From NCBI RefSeq assembly GCF_024734405.1, contig NZ_CP059556.1, positions 3,472,001-3,536,000 on the forward strand: a stretch of DNA of 64,000 nucleotides. The letters are read 5' to 3'. Under the pieces are notes generated by a model. The model saw nothing but the letters and a program-made list of their open reading frames with translations, searched no databases and had not been told where the DNA came from. Both the position numbers and the translations under genes were made by a program. Below are positions 33,875-41,625 of the stretch, piece after piece (position 1 is the first letter of the stretch; each line of letters opens with the position of its first letter). Source of the stretch: Saccharopolyspora gregorii (lineage in GTDB: Bacteria; Actinomycetota; Actinomycetes; Mycobacteriales; Pseudonocardiaceae).

Positions 33875-34795
33875 GTGCCTGTCCTGATCACGGGTTGGCC
33901 CAGCTTCCTGCACTCCGAGTTCTCCGCGGGCGACGTGGCGGCCATGCGGCGGGTGGCGGACGCGCTCGGCACCTCGGGGATCCCGCACGAGCTGGCGTGG
34001 AGCCCGGTGCTGGTCCCCGGTTCGCTGACCCTCGACGACGCGGGTCCGGGCGAGTTCACCGACCTCGTGTTCGTGAGCGGTCCCGCGCACGGCAGGCAGG
34101 TCGAGGAGCTGCACCAGCGGTACGCGCGGTGCAGGCGCACCGCCATCGGCGTCACGGTGATCGACGAGCAGGCGCCCGCGGTGCGCGGCTTCCACCACGT
34201 GCTCGCCCGGGACCGGCCGCGGGTGCCGGCGTCCCGGGACCTCGCCGCGGGCGGATCGATCAGCCCGACGCCGGTGGCGGCGATCGTGGTGTCCCACGGG
34301 CGCCGCGAGTACGGCCCCCTGCGCAGGCACGACGGCGTGCACCGGTACCTGCTGAACTGGATCGGCCGGACCGACTGCGCGCCGATGGTGGTGGACCTGC
34401 GGCTGGACCGGGTGAACGCGCGGTTGTGCTCGACGGCCGACCAGTTCGCCACGCTGCTCGGGCGGGCGGACGTGGTGGTGACCTCCCGGTTGCACGGGCT
34501 GGTGTTCGCGCTGGCGCAGGGGATCCCGGCGATCGCCGTCGACCCGGTGGGCGGCGGCGGGAAGGTCTCGGCGCAGGGCGCGGCGTGGCAGTGGCCCGCG
34601 GTGCTGTCCTCGGAGGAGCTCTACGACGGCGGTGACGGGCAAGCCGGCGCGCTGCTGGACCGCTGGTGGCAGTGGTGCCTGGGGCCGGAGGGGCGGGAGA
34701 TGGCCGCCGACCGCGCCGACCAGGCCGCGGACGCGGGCAGCAGCCAGCTGTTGGACCTGGTCGAACGGCTCCGCTCCGCGACCCCCGCCGAATGA
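33875..34795 (+). CDS. Polysaccharide pyruvyl transferase family protein
   Basis: 306-aa protein of the PF04230 fold. The most conserved block, VVTSRLHGLVFALAQGIPAI (about 205-224), is followed by DPVGGGGKV, and a beta-rich N-terminal half begins VPVLITGWPSFL. Family members transfer pyruvyl ketals from phosphoenolpyruvate to wall or capsular sugars. GTG 33875 is chosen because GAGGAG lies five bases upstream; GTG 33848 is also in frame. It stands alone, with no glycosyltransferase neighbours. Confidence 0.8.
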   Translation: MPVLITGWPSFLHSEFSAGDVAAMRRVADALGTSGIPHELAWSPVLVPGSLTLDDAGPGEFTDLVFVSGPAHGRQVEELHQRYARCRRTAIGVTVIDEQAPAVRGFHHVLARDRPRVPASRDLAAGGSISPTPVAAIVVSHGRREYGPLRRHDGVHRYLLNWIGRTDCAPMVVDLRLDRVNARLCSTADQFATLLGRADVVVTSRLHGLVFALAQGIPAIAVDPVGGGGKVSAQGAAWQWPAVLSSEELYDGGDGQAGALLDRWWQWCLGPEGREMAADRADQAADAGSSQLLDLVERLRSATPAE

Positions 34796-34859
34796 GCGGG
34801 TCCGCCCGCACCCGGCGGCGGTGGTGGCCGCCCGTCGGCGGCTGACGACCACCGAGCGA

Positions 34860-34892
34860 CGGGAACCGCCCGCGGGTGCTCAGCGGTTCCCG
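34860..34892 (+). terminator. Hairpin after the pyruvyl transferase gene
   Basis: CGGGAACCGC (34860-34869) / GCGGTTCCCG (34883-34892), perfect 10-bp stem with a 13-nt loop, 65 bases past the stop. Confidence 0.55.
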
Positions 34893-34943
34893 CGCGCGGA
34901 CGGCGATGTCGCCGTGCTGCGCGAGGGAGTGCGGCCCTACACC

Positions 34944-34995
34944 GGGAAGCGGGCGGCGGGGAAGCGGGCGGCGGGGAAGCGGGCGGCGGGGAACG
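34944..34995. repeat. Tandem repeat of a 15-bp unit
   Basis: Three identical copies of GGGAAGCGGGCGGCG (34944-34958, 34959-34973, 34974-34988) followed by a partial fourth, in the gap between two convergent genes. A multiple of three, but not inside a gene. Confidence 0.8.
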
Positions 34996-35075
34996 ACCCG
35001 AGCGCTACGCGGCCCGAGTTCGCAGCCGGGCAGCGGGATTCCGCCCTGCGGCTCCGCGCGACGGGAGCAGCGCGG

Positions 35076-35606
35076 TCACTCCAGGTCCCCCGGGCGGATC
35101 CGGTAGACGCCGAGGGGCCGGTCGTAGTACTTCGTGGTCTCGCCGACCCACTCCATGCCGAGGCGCTGCGCGGTGGCGTGCGCGCGGTCGTTGGCCGGGT
35201 CCACGACGGCGAACAGCTCGATGGCCTCGTGCTCGAACGCCCAGCGGATCAGCGCGCCGGTCGCCTCGGAGGCGTAGCCGTGGCCCCAGGCGTTCGGGCG
35301 CAGGTGCCAGGCCACCTCCACGTCCTCGAAGTGCGGGGGCAGCAGCCGCAGCTCGGCGCCGCCGATGACCTCGCCGGTGCCGCGGTGCTCGAACGCCCAC
35401 CGGCCCAGCGGGGGCGGCAGCTCGCGCTGCTCCTCGATCCACTGGGTCAGCACGCGGCGCATCGCGGCCAGGTCGGCCACCCGCGGCATGGACGGGACCA
35501 GCCAGTCGGTGACGGTGGTGGTGCCGTAGACGGCGAAGGCGCCGTCGACGTCCTCGGGCCGCCACTCCCGCAGCAGCACCCGTTCGCTCACCGGCATCGC
35601 CACCAT
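35076..35606 (-). CDS. GNAT-family N-acetyltransferase (RimJ/RimL type)
   Basis: 176-aa acetyltransferase. ERVLLREWRPEDVDGAFAV at the N-terminus, the acetyl-CoA-binding LRPNAWGHGYASEATGALI (motif A) and HATAQRLGMEWVGE near the end are typical of the RimJ/RimL subgroup that acetylates protein N-termini or small amines. ATG 35606 (MVAMPVSERV) is the longest sensible start; ATG 35597 is an alternative. Both have weak ribosome sites. It is divergent from the paa operon. Confidence 0.87.
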   Translation of the reverse strand: MVAMPVSERVLLREWRPEDVDGAFAVYGTTTVTDWLVPSMPRVADLAAMRRVLTQWIEEQRELPPPLGRWAFEHRGTGEVIGGAELRLLPPHFEDVEVAWHLRPNAWGHGYASEATGALIRWAFEHEAIELFAVVDPANDRAHATAQRLGMEWVGETTKYYDRPLGVYRIRPGDLE

Positions 35607-35835
35607 GCGGGAAACGCTACTGCTTGTGCTGCGGCTCGTCTTGCTCAGCGGCCGGGTCGCGGTGCGCCGGCGGGTACCGGAACCAGCCGGTACCGGAGGT
35701 CGTGGTGATCTCGCCCGGCGGGACACGTCCGTCCACTTCGGACTCTCCTGCCGCGCTGCTCCGCCGGGCGGCCACCCGCCGGGAACCGCGACGCGGTGGG
35801 TTGACATCGCGACCACCGCCGCCAACACTGCGAGC

Positions 35836-35857
35836 AATAACCGACTGTTCGGTCAGT
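35836..35857. promoter_or_regulatory. Candidate PaaR operator before paaI
   Basis: ACCG (35840-35843) and CGGT (35850-35853) with a 6-bp centre, flanked outside by AAT-A and C-AGT. This agrees with the ACTNACCG-N6-CGGTNAGT dyad I recall for PaaR of Corynebacterium, except one base in the left flank. It ends 18 bp before the paaI start, where a TetR repressor would block transcription. Confidence 0.65.
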
Positions 35858-35875
35858 ACGAGGTGGTGGAGCCCG

Positions 35876-36307
35876 GTGAGCACGGTGGAACCCGTCGCGG
35901 ACGCGGCGAGAACGATGTTCGACGAGGACACCGCGTCCCGGGAGCTCGGCATCGAGCTGCACGCGGCCGCCGACGGCCGGGCGACCGCGCGGATGACGAT
36001 CACCCGCTCGATGGTCAACGGCCACGGCATCGCGCACGGCGGCTACGTCTTCCTGCTCGCCGACACCGCGTTCGCCTGCGCCTGCAACAGCCACGGCCCC
36101 GTGACCGTCGCCGCCGGTGCCGAGATCGACTTCATCGCCCCCGCGCACGAGGGCGATAGGCTGCACGCCGAAGCGACCGAGCGCACCCGCTACGGCCGCA
36201 GCGGGATCTACGACATCACGGTGCGCCGCGAGCACGACGCGGCGGTGATCGCCGAGTTCCGCGGGCGCAGCAGGACGATCGACGGCCGGAAGAGGACGGG
36301 CGCATGA
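35876..36307 (+). CDS. paaI: PaaI hotdog-fold acyl-CoA thioesterase
   Basis: 143-aa thioesterase that hydrolyses hydroxylated phenylacetyl-CoA and other stalled intermediates. The hotdog motif is SMVNGHGIAHGGYVFLLADT, with the catalytic Asp in the last two residues. GTG 35876 is preceded by GGAG at a short distance (4 bases); the open frame reaches 35624 but that part overlaps the promoter and operator. It overlaps the paaK start by four bases (ATGA). Confidence 0.9.
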   Translation: MSTVEPVADAARTMFDEDTASRELGIELHAAADGRATARMTITRSMVNGHGIAHGGYVFLLADTAFACACNSHGPVTVAAGAEIDFIAPAHEGDRLHAEATERTRYGRSGIYDITVRREHDAAVIAEFRGRSRTIDGRKRTGA

Positions 36308-37608
36308 CCGGAACCACCACGGCCGCCGCGGCCGACGAGACCGCACCGCGCGACGAGGACGAGCTCCGCGCCCGCCAGCTGGACCGGCTGCGCTGGACGC
36401 TGCGGCACGCCTACCGCAACGTTCCCTTCTACCGCGCCAAGTTCGACGCCGCCGGGGTGCACCCGGACGACTGCCGCGAACTGGCCGACCTCGCGAAGTT
36501 CCCCGTCACCACCAAGGAAGACCTGCGGGCGAACTACCCGTTCGGCATGTTCGCCGTCCCGCGCGAGCAGGTCAGCCGGGTGCACGCCTCCAGCGGCACC
36601 ACCGGGCAGCCCACCGTCGTCGGCTACACCCGGCACGACCTGGACGTGTGGGCCGAGGTGGTGAGCCGCTCCATCCGCGCCGCGGGCGGGCGCCCCGGCG
36701 ACCTGGTGCACATCTCCTACGGCTACGGCCTGTTCACCGGCGGGCTCGGCGCGCACTACGGCGCGGAACGCCTCGGCTGCACCGTGGTCCCCGCCTCCGG
36801 CGGGATGACCGCGCGGCAGGCCCAGCTCATCCGCGACTTCCGCCCCGACCTGATCATGGTGACGCCGACGTACATGCTCACCCTCGTCGACGAGCTGCGC
36901 CGCCAGGGCATCGACCCGCGGGAGACCGGGCTGCGCGCCGGGATCTTCGGCGCCGAACCGTGGACCGAGGAGATGCGCGGCGAGCTCGAACGGTCCCTGG
37001 ACATCGACGCGGTCGACATCTACGGGCTGTCCGAGGTGATGGGGCCGGGCGTCGCCGCCGAATTCGCCGAGACCAAGGACGGCCTGCACATCTGGGAGGA
37101 CCACTTCTACCCCGAGGTGATCGACCCGGTGCTGGGCGACCCGCTGCCCGACGGCGAACCAGGTGAGCTGCTGTTCACCTCGCTGACCAAGGAGGCGCTG
37201 CCGATCATCCGGTACCGCACCCGCGACCTCACCCGGCTGCTGCCGGGCACCGCGAACCCGGCGATGCGCCGGATGGAGCGGATCACCGGCCGCAGCGACG
37301 ACCTGATCATCCTGCGCGGCGTCAACGTCTTCCCCACCCAGGTCGAGGAACTGGTGCTGCGCGCCGAGGGGCTGTCCCCGCACTTCCAGATCATCCTGTC
37401 CCGGCAGGGCCGGATGGACCGCATGACGATCACCGCCGAAGCCGCCGAGGACTGCACCCCGGGACAGCGCAGCGCCGCACCGGACTCGCTGGCCCGCGCC
37501 GTCAAGGACGCGATCGGCATCACCGCGGAGGTCGTGGTGACCGATCCGGGCGCGCTGGAGCGCTCCGTCGGGAAGTTGCGCCGGGTGCTGGACCGGCGCG
37601 GCGCATGA
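36304..37608 (+). CDS. paaK: Phenylacetate-CoA ligase
   Basis: 434-aa AMP-forming ligase that activates phenylacetate to its CoA ester, the first step of aerobic phenylacetate breakdown. The P-loop HASSGTTGQPTVVGYT (about 97-112), the YGLSEVMGPG motif and the C-terminal hinge GRSDDLIILRGVNVFP are intact. The length is that of PaaK and not of general acyl-CoA ligases. It is coupled by four-base overlaps to paaI before it and paaR after it. The ring epoxidase genes (paaABCDE) and the downstream genes are not in the window. Confidence 0.93.
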   Translation: MTGTTTAAAADETAPRDEDELRARQLDRLRWTLRHAYRNVPFYRAKFDAAGVHPDDCRELADLAKFPVTTKEDLRANYPFGMFAVPREQVSRVHASSGTTGQPTVVGYTRHDLDVWAEVVSRSIRAAGGRPGDLVHISYGYGLFTGGLGAHYGAERLGCTVVPASGGMTARQAQLIRDFRPDLIMVTPTYMLTLVDELRRQGIDPRETGLRAGIFGAEPWTEEMRGELERSLDIDAVDIYGLSEVMGPGVAAEFAETKDGLHIWEDHFYPEVIDPVLGDPLPDGEPGELLFTSLTKEALPIIRYRTRDLTRLLPGTANPAMRRMERITGRSDDLIILRGVNVFPTQVEELVLRAEGLSPHFQIILSRQGRMDRMTITAEAAEDCTPGQRSAAPDSLARAVKDAIGITAEVVVTDPGALERSVGKLRRVLDRRGA

Positions 37609-38207
37609 CCGGCCGTGGCCGGGGCAGGCCCGGGCACGACCTGGATTCGCTGCTGCGCATCGCGGCCGTCGTCTTCCACGAACGCGGCTACGACGGCACC
37701 AGCATGGACGTGCTCGCCCAGCGGCTCGGCATCACCAAGTCGGCGATCTACCACCACGTCTCCGGCAAGGAGGAACTGCTGCGGCGCACCGTGGACCGGG
37801 CGCTGGACGCGCTGCTGGCGGTCACCGGCGAACCCGGGTCGCAGCAGGGCCCGGCGATCGACCGGCTGCGCCACGTGGTGCGGCGCAGCGTGCACGTCCT
37901 CGTCGCCGAGCAGCCGTTCGTGACGGTGCTGCTGCGGGTGCGCGGCAACAGCGAGGTGGAGCGCGACGCGCTGGCCCGGCGCCGCGAGATCGACGCGTTT
38001 CTCGGCAAGCTGGTCGCCGAGGCCGAGCGGGACGGGAGCCTGCGCCCCGACCTCGATCCGGCGCTGACCAGCAGGCTGCTGTTCGGCACCGTGAACTCGA
38101 TCATCGAGTGGTACCGGCCGCAACCGGGCCTGGACGCCGAGCAGCTCGCCGAGGCCGTCACCCGGCTCACCTTCGACGGGCTGCGGAATCCGCCCGCTCA
38201 GCCCTGA
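37605..38207 (+). CDS. paaR: TetR-family repressor of the phenylacetate operon
   Basis: 200-aa regulator. The helix-turn-helix is at about 15-60 (YDGTSMDVLAQRLGITKSAI) with a TetR C-terminal domain. As last gene of paaI-paaK-paaR, starting inside the paaK stop (ATGA), it is the expected repressor, likely released by phenylacetyl-CoA, and the dyad at 35836-35857 is its candidate site. It is a close relative of the TetR protein at 31328-31942. The 3' end overlaps the convergent PucR-type gene by ten bases. Confidence 0.88.
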   Translation: MTGRGRGRPGHDLDSLLRIAAVVFHERGYDGTSMDVLAQRLGITKSAIYHHVSGKEELLRRTVDRALDALLAVTGEPGSQQGPAIDRLRHVVRRSVHVLVAEQPFVTVLLRVRGNSEVERDALARRREIDAFLGKLVAEAERDGSLRPDLDPALTSRLLFGTVNSIIEWYRPQPGLDAEQLAEAVTRLTFDGLRNPPAQP

Positions 38208-39697
38208 TCGACGGACCGCCCGTCGAACAGCCGCATCGCGAAGTGCAGCTCGTAGCGCACCGACGGGCCGTGCAGCAGGGAACGCTCCAGCACCCGTTCG
38301 ATGCGCACGATCCGCTTGCGCACCGCGGGGACCGACAACCCGAGCTCCGAGGCCGCCGCCTCCAGCCGGGCGCCGCCGTCCAGCCACGCGCGCAGGGTCG
38401 GCAGCAGGTGCGGTTCGGCGTCGCGCAGCGGAGCCAGCTGGCGGGCCGCCCAGGACCGCACCTCGGGCGGTTCCAGCAGGTCCGGCAGCCGCGTCGGACC
38501 CGGTTCGGCCGCCGTCGCCCCCGACCGGGCGGCGAGGTGCAGCGCCAGGTGCAGCCGCGCCTGGGTGGGCAGGTCGCGCACGTCGCAGTCCAGCAGCCGC
38601 TCCAGCTGCGCGAGCCGCGAGCCCAGCGTGTTGCGGTGGATCTTGAGCTGGCGGGCGCCGCCGGTGCCGAAGTTCAGCCACGCCCCCAGGGTCAGCTCCA
38701 GCGCCGCCGCGTCCGGGTCCTGCGCGCGGGCGGGTTCGAAGGCGCGCAGCGGGGCCAGCACCCGCTCGGCCCAGCGCTCCCCCGCCGCGCCGACCACGGC
38801 GGCCAGGCTCTCCTGGAAGGCGAACATCTCGAACGAGCCCGCCCCGCCACGAGCGGCCGCCAACGCGTGGAACGCCTGCTCGTAGCCGACGGCGACCTCG
38901 CGCAGCGCCACCACCCGGCTCGCGCCGACCCGGATCCGATCCGGGCCGGACACCACGTCCCGCACCAGCTCCGCCACCGAGTCCGCGGGCCGGTGGTGCC
39001 GGTGCCCACCGGACGGCACCAGCACGATCAGGTGCTTGACGTACACCGGGCAGTGCACGATCCACGCCCGGTGCCCCGTGATCCCGGAGATCCGCGCCGC
39101 CAGCGCGTCCCGGTCGACCTTGCCCGCTTCGATGACGTACACGGTGAGGAACGCGGGCAACCGCGGGCTGAGCGCGCTCGCGACCCGCTGCGCGCTGTCC
39201 GGGTGCCCCAGCATCAGCAGGTGCAGCACCGATTCGCGGACCGCGGTCGCCGCCGCGAGCACCCGCCGGGACTGCTGCCGGGCGAGGTCGGTCTGCCACC
39301 GCAGGGCCAGCAGCCGGGAGGCGTCGGCGAGGTAGCGGTCCACTCCGGCGGTTCCGGCGGCGGGCAGCGACACCACCAGCACGGGCGCGTCCGGTCCCGC
39401 GTCGAGCCGCTGGGCGCAGATCATCCGGTCGTCGCGGTGCACGGCGGCCGAGTGCGCCTGCCCGGACCGGATGCGGTCGAGGTCGTCGGCGATCGCGGCG
39501 AGCGCGTCCGGGGGCGGCACCGGCGCGGGCACGACGGGCTCTCCGGCGGCGTCGAGCAGCGCCGCCCGGCCGCGCACGGTGTCGGCGACGCGGCGCACCA
39601 GCAGCCGGAGCCCGTCCGGCAGCAGCGCGTCCTGGTGCAGGCGGCGCAGCCGGTCGGCGTCGAGATCGGGCTCGGTGGAGGGGGTCCGCGGCGGCAC
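38198..39697 (-). CDS. PucR/CdaR-type transcriptional regulator
   Basis: 499-aa regulator. A GAF-like sensor region (about 15-330) is followed by a PucR helix-turn-helix with RQLKIHRNTLGSRLAQLERL and, unusually, a further segment with a second putative helix-turn-helix (AASELGLSVPAVRKRIVRIE). PucR proteins activate purine, proline or dicarboxylate genes. It lies downstream of the CitMHS transporter on the same strand, separated by two hairpins, so it may regulate that transporter but is probably not co-transcribed. GTG 39697 is assumed; the frame extends to 39871 and no strong ribosome site exists. Confidence 0.8.
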   Translation of the reverse strand: MPPRTPSTEPDLDADRLRRLHQDALLPDGLRLLVRRVADTVRGRAALLDAAGEPVVPAPVPPPDALAAIADDLDRIRSGQAHSAAVHRDDRMICAQRLDAGPDAPVLVVSLPAAGTAGVDRYLADASRLLALRWQTDLARQQSRRVLAAATAVRESVLHLLMLGHPDSAQRVASALSPRLPAFLTVYVIEAGKVDRDALAARISGITGHRAWIVHCPVYVKHLIVLVPSGGHRHHRPADSVAELVRDVVSGPDRIRVGASRVVALREVAVGYEQAFHALAAARGGAGSFEMFAFQESLAAVVGAAGERWAERVLAPLRAFEPARAQDPDAAALELTLGAWLNFGTGGARQLKIHRNTLGSRLAQLERLLDCDVRDLPTQARLHLALHLAARSGATAAEPGPTRLPDLLEPPEVRSWAARQLAPLRDAEPHLLPTLRAWLDGGARLEAAASELGLSVPAVRKRIVRIERVLERSLLHGPSVRYELHFAMRLFDGRSVDQG

Positions 39698-39902
39698 GGG
39701 CGCCGAGCCTATCGGGCACGGGTGCCGGAGCGGGGCCGGTAGGCGGATCCCGGCACCGGACGCCCGCGCCGCCGGCACGTGCCACGTCGCCGCCCGCCGA
39801 CCGAGGTGGCAAATTCTTACTGTTCGGCCGCACGACTGGGCGAAGTGAAACTTCCCAGCCGAGTCGATCAAGCCCTACTGTTGGTGCCTTCCAAGGGGGC
39901 AT

Positions 39903-39935
39903 CGAGTTCGGGCGACCTGGGGGCGCCCGAACTCG
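39903..39935 (-). terminator. Hairpin, second after the CitMHS gene
   Basis: CGAGTTCGGGCG (39903-39914) / CGCCCGAACTCG (39924-39935), perfect 12-bp stem with a 9-nt loop. It lies 134 bp beyond the CitMHS stop and could alternatively be a regulatory element in the leader of the PucR-type gene. Confidence 0.55.
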
Positions 39936-40032
39936 GTAAACGATCGGCCGCGCCACGCTCGGCGGCGCGGTGGCGGATCCCGCGCGGCAGCAGGGCTCCT
40001 CCCCGGAACCGACTGCCGCGCGGAGGTCCACC

Positions 40033-40061
40033 GGTGGCCGGCCCCGCCCGGGCCGGCCACC
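40033..40061 (-). terminator. Hairpin terminator of the CitMHS gene
   Basis: GGTGGCCGGCCC (40033-40044) / GGGCCGGCCACC (40050-40061), perfect 12-bp stem with a 5-nt loop, directly after the stop at 40069. Confidence 0.75.
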
Positions 40062-40068
40062 CCGCGCG

Positions 40069-41424
40069 TCAGTGGATCGCGATGAGCCCCAAGGCGAAGC
40101 CCGCGGCGATCACCACGAGCGACACCAGCAGCGCCCACTTGATCGCGAACCGGTGCTGGTCGCCCAAGTCCACCTTCGCCAACCCGATCAGCACGTACAT
40201 CGCGGGCACCAGCGGGCTCAACATGTGGATCGGCTGGCCCAGCAGCGACGCCCGCGCCACCTCCATCGCCGAGATGCCGTGCTGCGCGGCCGTCTCCGCC
40301 AGGATCGGCACCACGCCGAAGTAGAACGCGTCGTTGCTCATGAAGAACGTGAACGGGATGCTCAGCACCGCGATCACCACGCTGAAGTACGGGAACAGCG
40401 CGTCCGGCATGCCGTGCAGCAGGTACTGCGCCATCTGCTCGATCATCCCGGTTCCCGAGAGCACCCCGGTGAACACGGCCGCCGCGAACACCATCGACAC
40501 CACCGCGACCACGCTGTCCGCGTGCGAGGCGATGCGCGCCGCCTGTTCCTTGATGCTCGGGTAGTTCACGATCAGCGCGATCCCGGTCCCGATCATGAAC
40601 AGCACCGCGATCGGCAGCACCCCGGAGATCAGCGCGACCAGCAGCGCCACCGTCAGCGTCGCGTTGAACCAGAGCAGCCGCGGGCGCAGGCTCTCCCGGT
40701 CCGGGTGCAGCACGTCGAAGTCGCCGCCGTCCTCGGCACCGGTGCCACCGGACTCCGCCGAACCTCCGCCGCCCGCGCCGACCCCGGCCAGGACCGGCTC
40801 CGCGGTGCGCGCCCGCAGCTTCGCCCGCTCCCGCAGCCCCAGCACGTAGGCGATGACGAACACCGTCACCAGGCCCGCACCGAGCGCCGGGATCATCGGC
40901 ACGAACATCTCCTGCGGATCCAGCCGCAGCACGCTCGCCGCCCGCGCGGCCGGACCACCCCACGGCACGACGTTCAGCACCGCGTTCGTCATGCACGCCA
41001 ACCCCGTCATCAGCACCGGGCTCACCCCGAGCTTGCGGTAGATCGGCAGCAGCGCCGACACCGTGATCATGAAGGTGGTCGTGCCGTCGCCGTCCAGCGA
41101 GACCACGGCGACCAGCGCCACCGTCCCCACGATCAGCTTCAGCGGGTCGTCCCCGGTGAGCCGGACGACCGCCCGCGCCACCGGGTCGAACAACCCCGCG
41201 TCGATCATGATGCCGAAGTAGAGGATGGCGAACATCAGCATCGCCGCGGTCGGCGCCAGCGACGTGATGCCGTCGGTGACCATCTCACCCAGGTCCGGCG
41301 CGAAGCCCGCGATCACCGCGAAGATCGCCGGGATCACGATCAGCGCCACCATCGGCGCCAACCGCTTGCTCATGACCAGGTAGAGGAAGACCGACACCAT
41401 CGCCAAACCGAGCAACGCGATCAC
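40069..41424 (-). CDS. CitMHS-family metal-citrate/proton symporter
   Basis: 451-aa permease with about 11-12 helices that takes up citrate complexed with divalent metal. Conserved segments include SLDGDGTTTFMITVSALLP, NAVLNVVPWGGPAARA and FFMSNDAFYFGVVPIL. A Gly/Ser/Glu-rich loop of about 40 residues divides the halves. GTG 41424 follows a GGGGGG run; the frame to 41466 adds only charged residues. It is divergent from a CitA/CitB-type sensor pair, the usual arrangement for a citrate-induced transporter. Confidence 0.92.
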   Translation of the reverse strand: MIALLGLAMVSVFLYLVMSKRLAPMVALIVIPAIFAVIAGFAPDLGEMVTDGITSLAPTAAMLMFAILYFGIMIDAGLFDPVARAVVRLTGDDPLKLIVGTVALVAVVSLDGDGTTTFMITVSALLPIYRKLGVSPVLMTGLACMTNAVLNVVPWGGPAARAASVLRLDPQEMFVPMIPALGAGLVTVFVIAYVLGLRERAKLRARTAEPVLAGVGAGGGGSAESGGTGAEDGGDFDVLHPDRESLRPRLLWFNATLTVALLVALISGVLPIAVLFMIGTGIALIVNYPSIKEQAARIASHADSVVAVVSMVFAAAVFTGVLSGTGMIEQMAQYLLHGMPDALFPYFSVVIAVLSIPFTFFMSNDAFYFGVVPILAETAAQHGISAMEVARASLLGQPIHMLSPLVPAMYVLIGLAKVDLGDQHRFAIKWALLVSLVVIAAGFALGLIAIH

Positions 41425-41625
41425 CGCACTACCCCCCTTCGAACCACGACGTGGCCCACGTAACACCGTTGTTCCATTGCGCGGAACCGTAGGTGCCGCA
41501 CGCCCGTGACGGGAGGGTTAACGACCTTGTACGTCTAGCCCGCGTTGCGCGCGTTCTGCGCGTTCTGCTCACCGGCACCCGCGCCGCGGCCCGGGCCGGG
41601 CGAAACGGCTGGGTAGGGTCGCGCC

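Larger units (their letters stand above)
39698..40068. other. Intergenic region between PucR-type gene and CitMHS gene
   Basis: 371 bp holding two perfect hairpins (39903-39935 and 40033-40061) and, nearer the regulator, an A/T-richer stretch around 39808-39890 that probably carries its promoter. Confidence 0.45.

Noticed and set aside
34944-34995. Tandem repeats considered as a CRISPR array
   Set aside because: The 15-bp units are directly adjacent with no spacers, and there are no cas genes.
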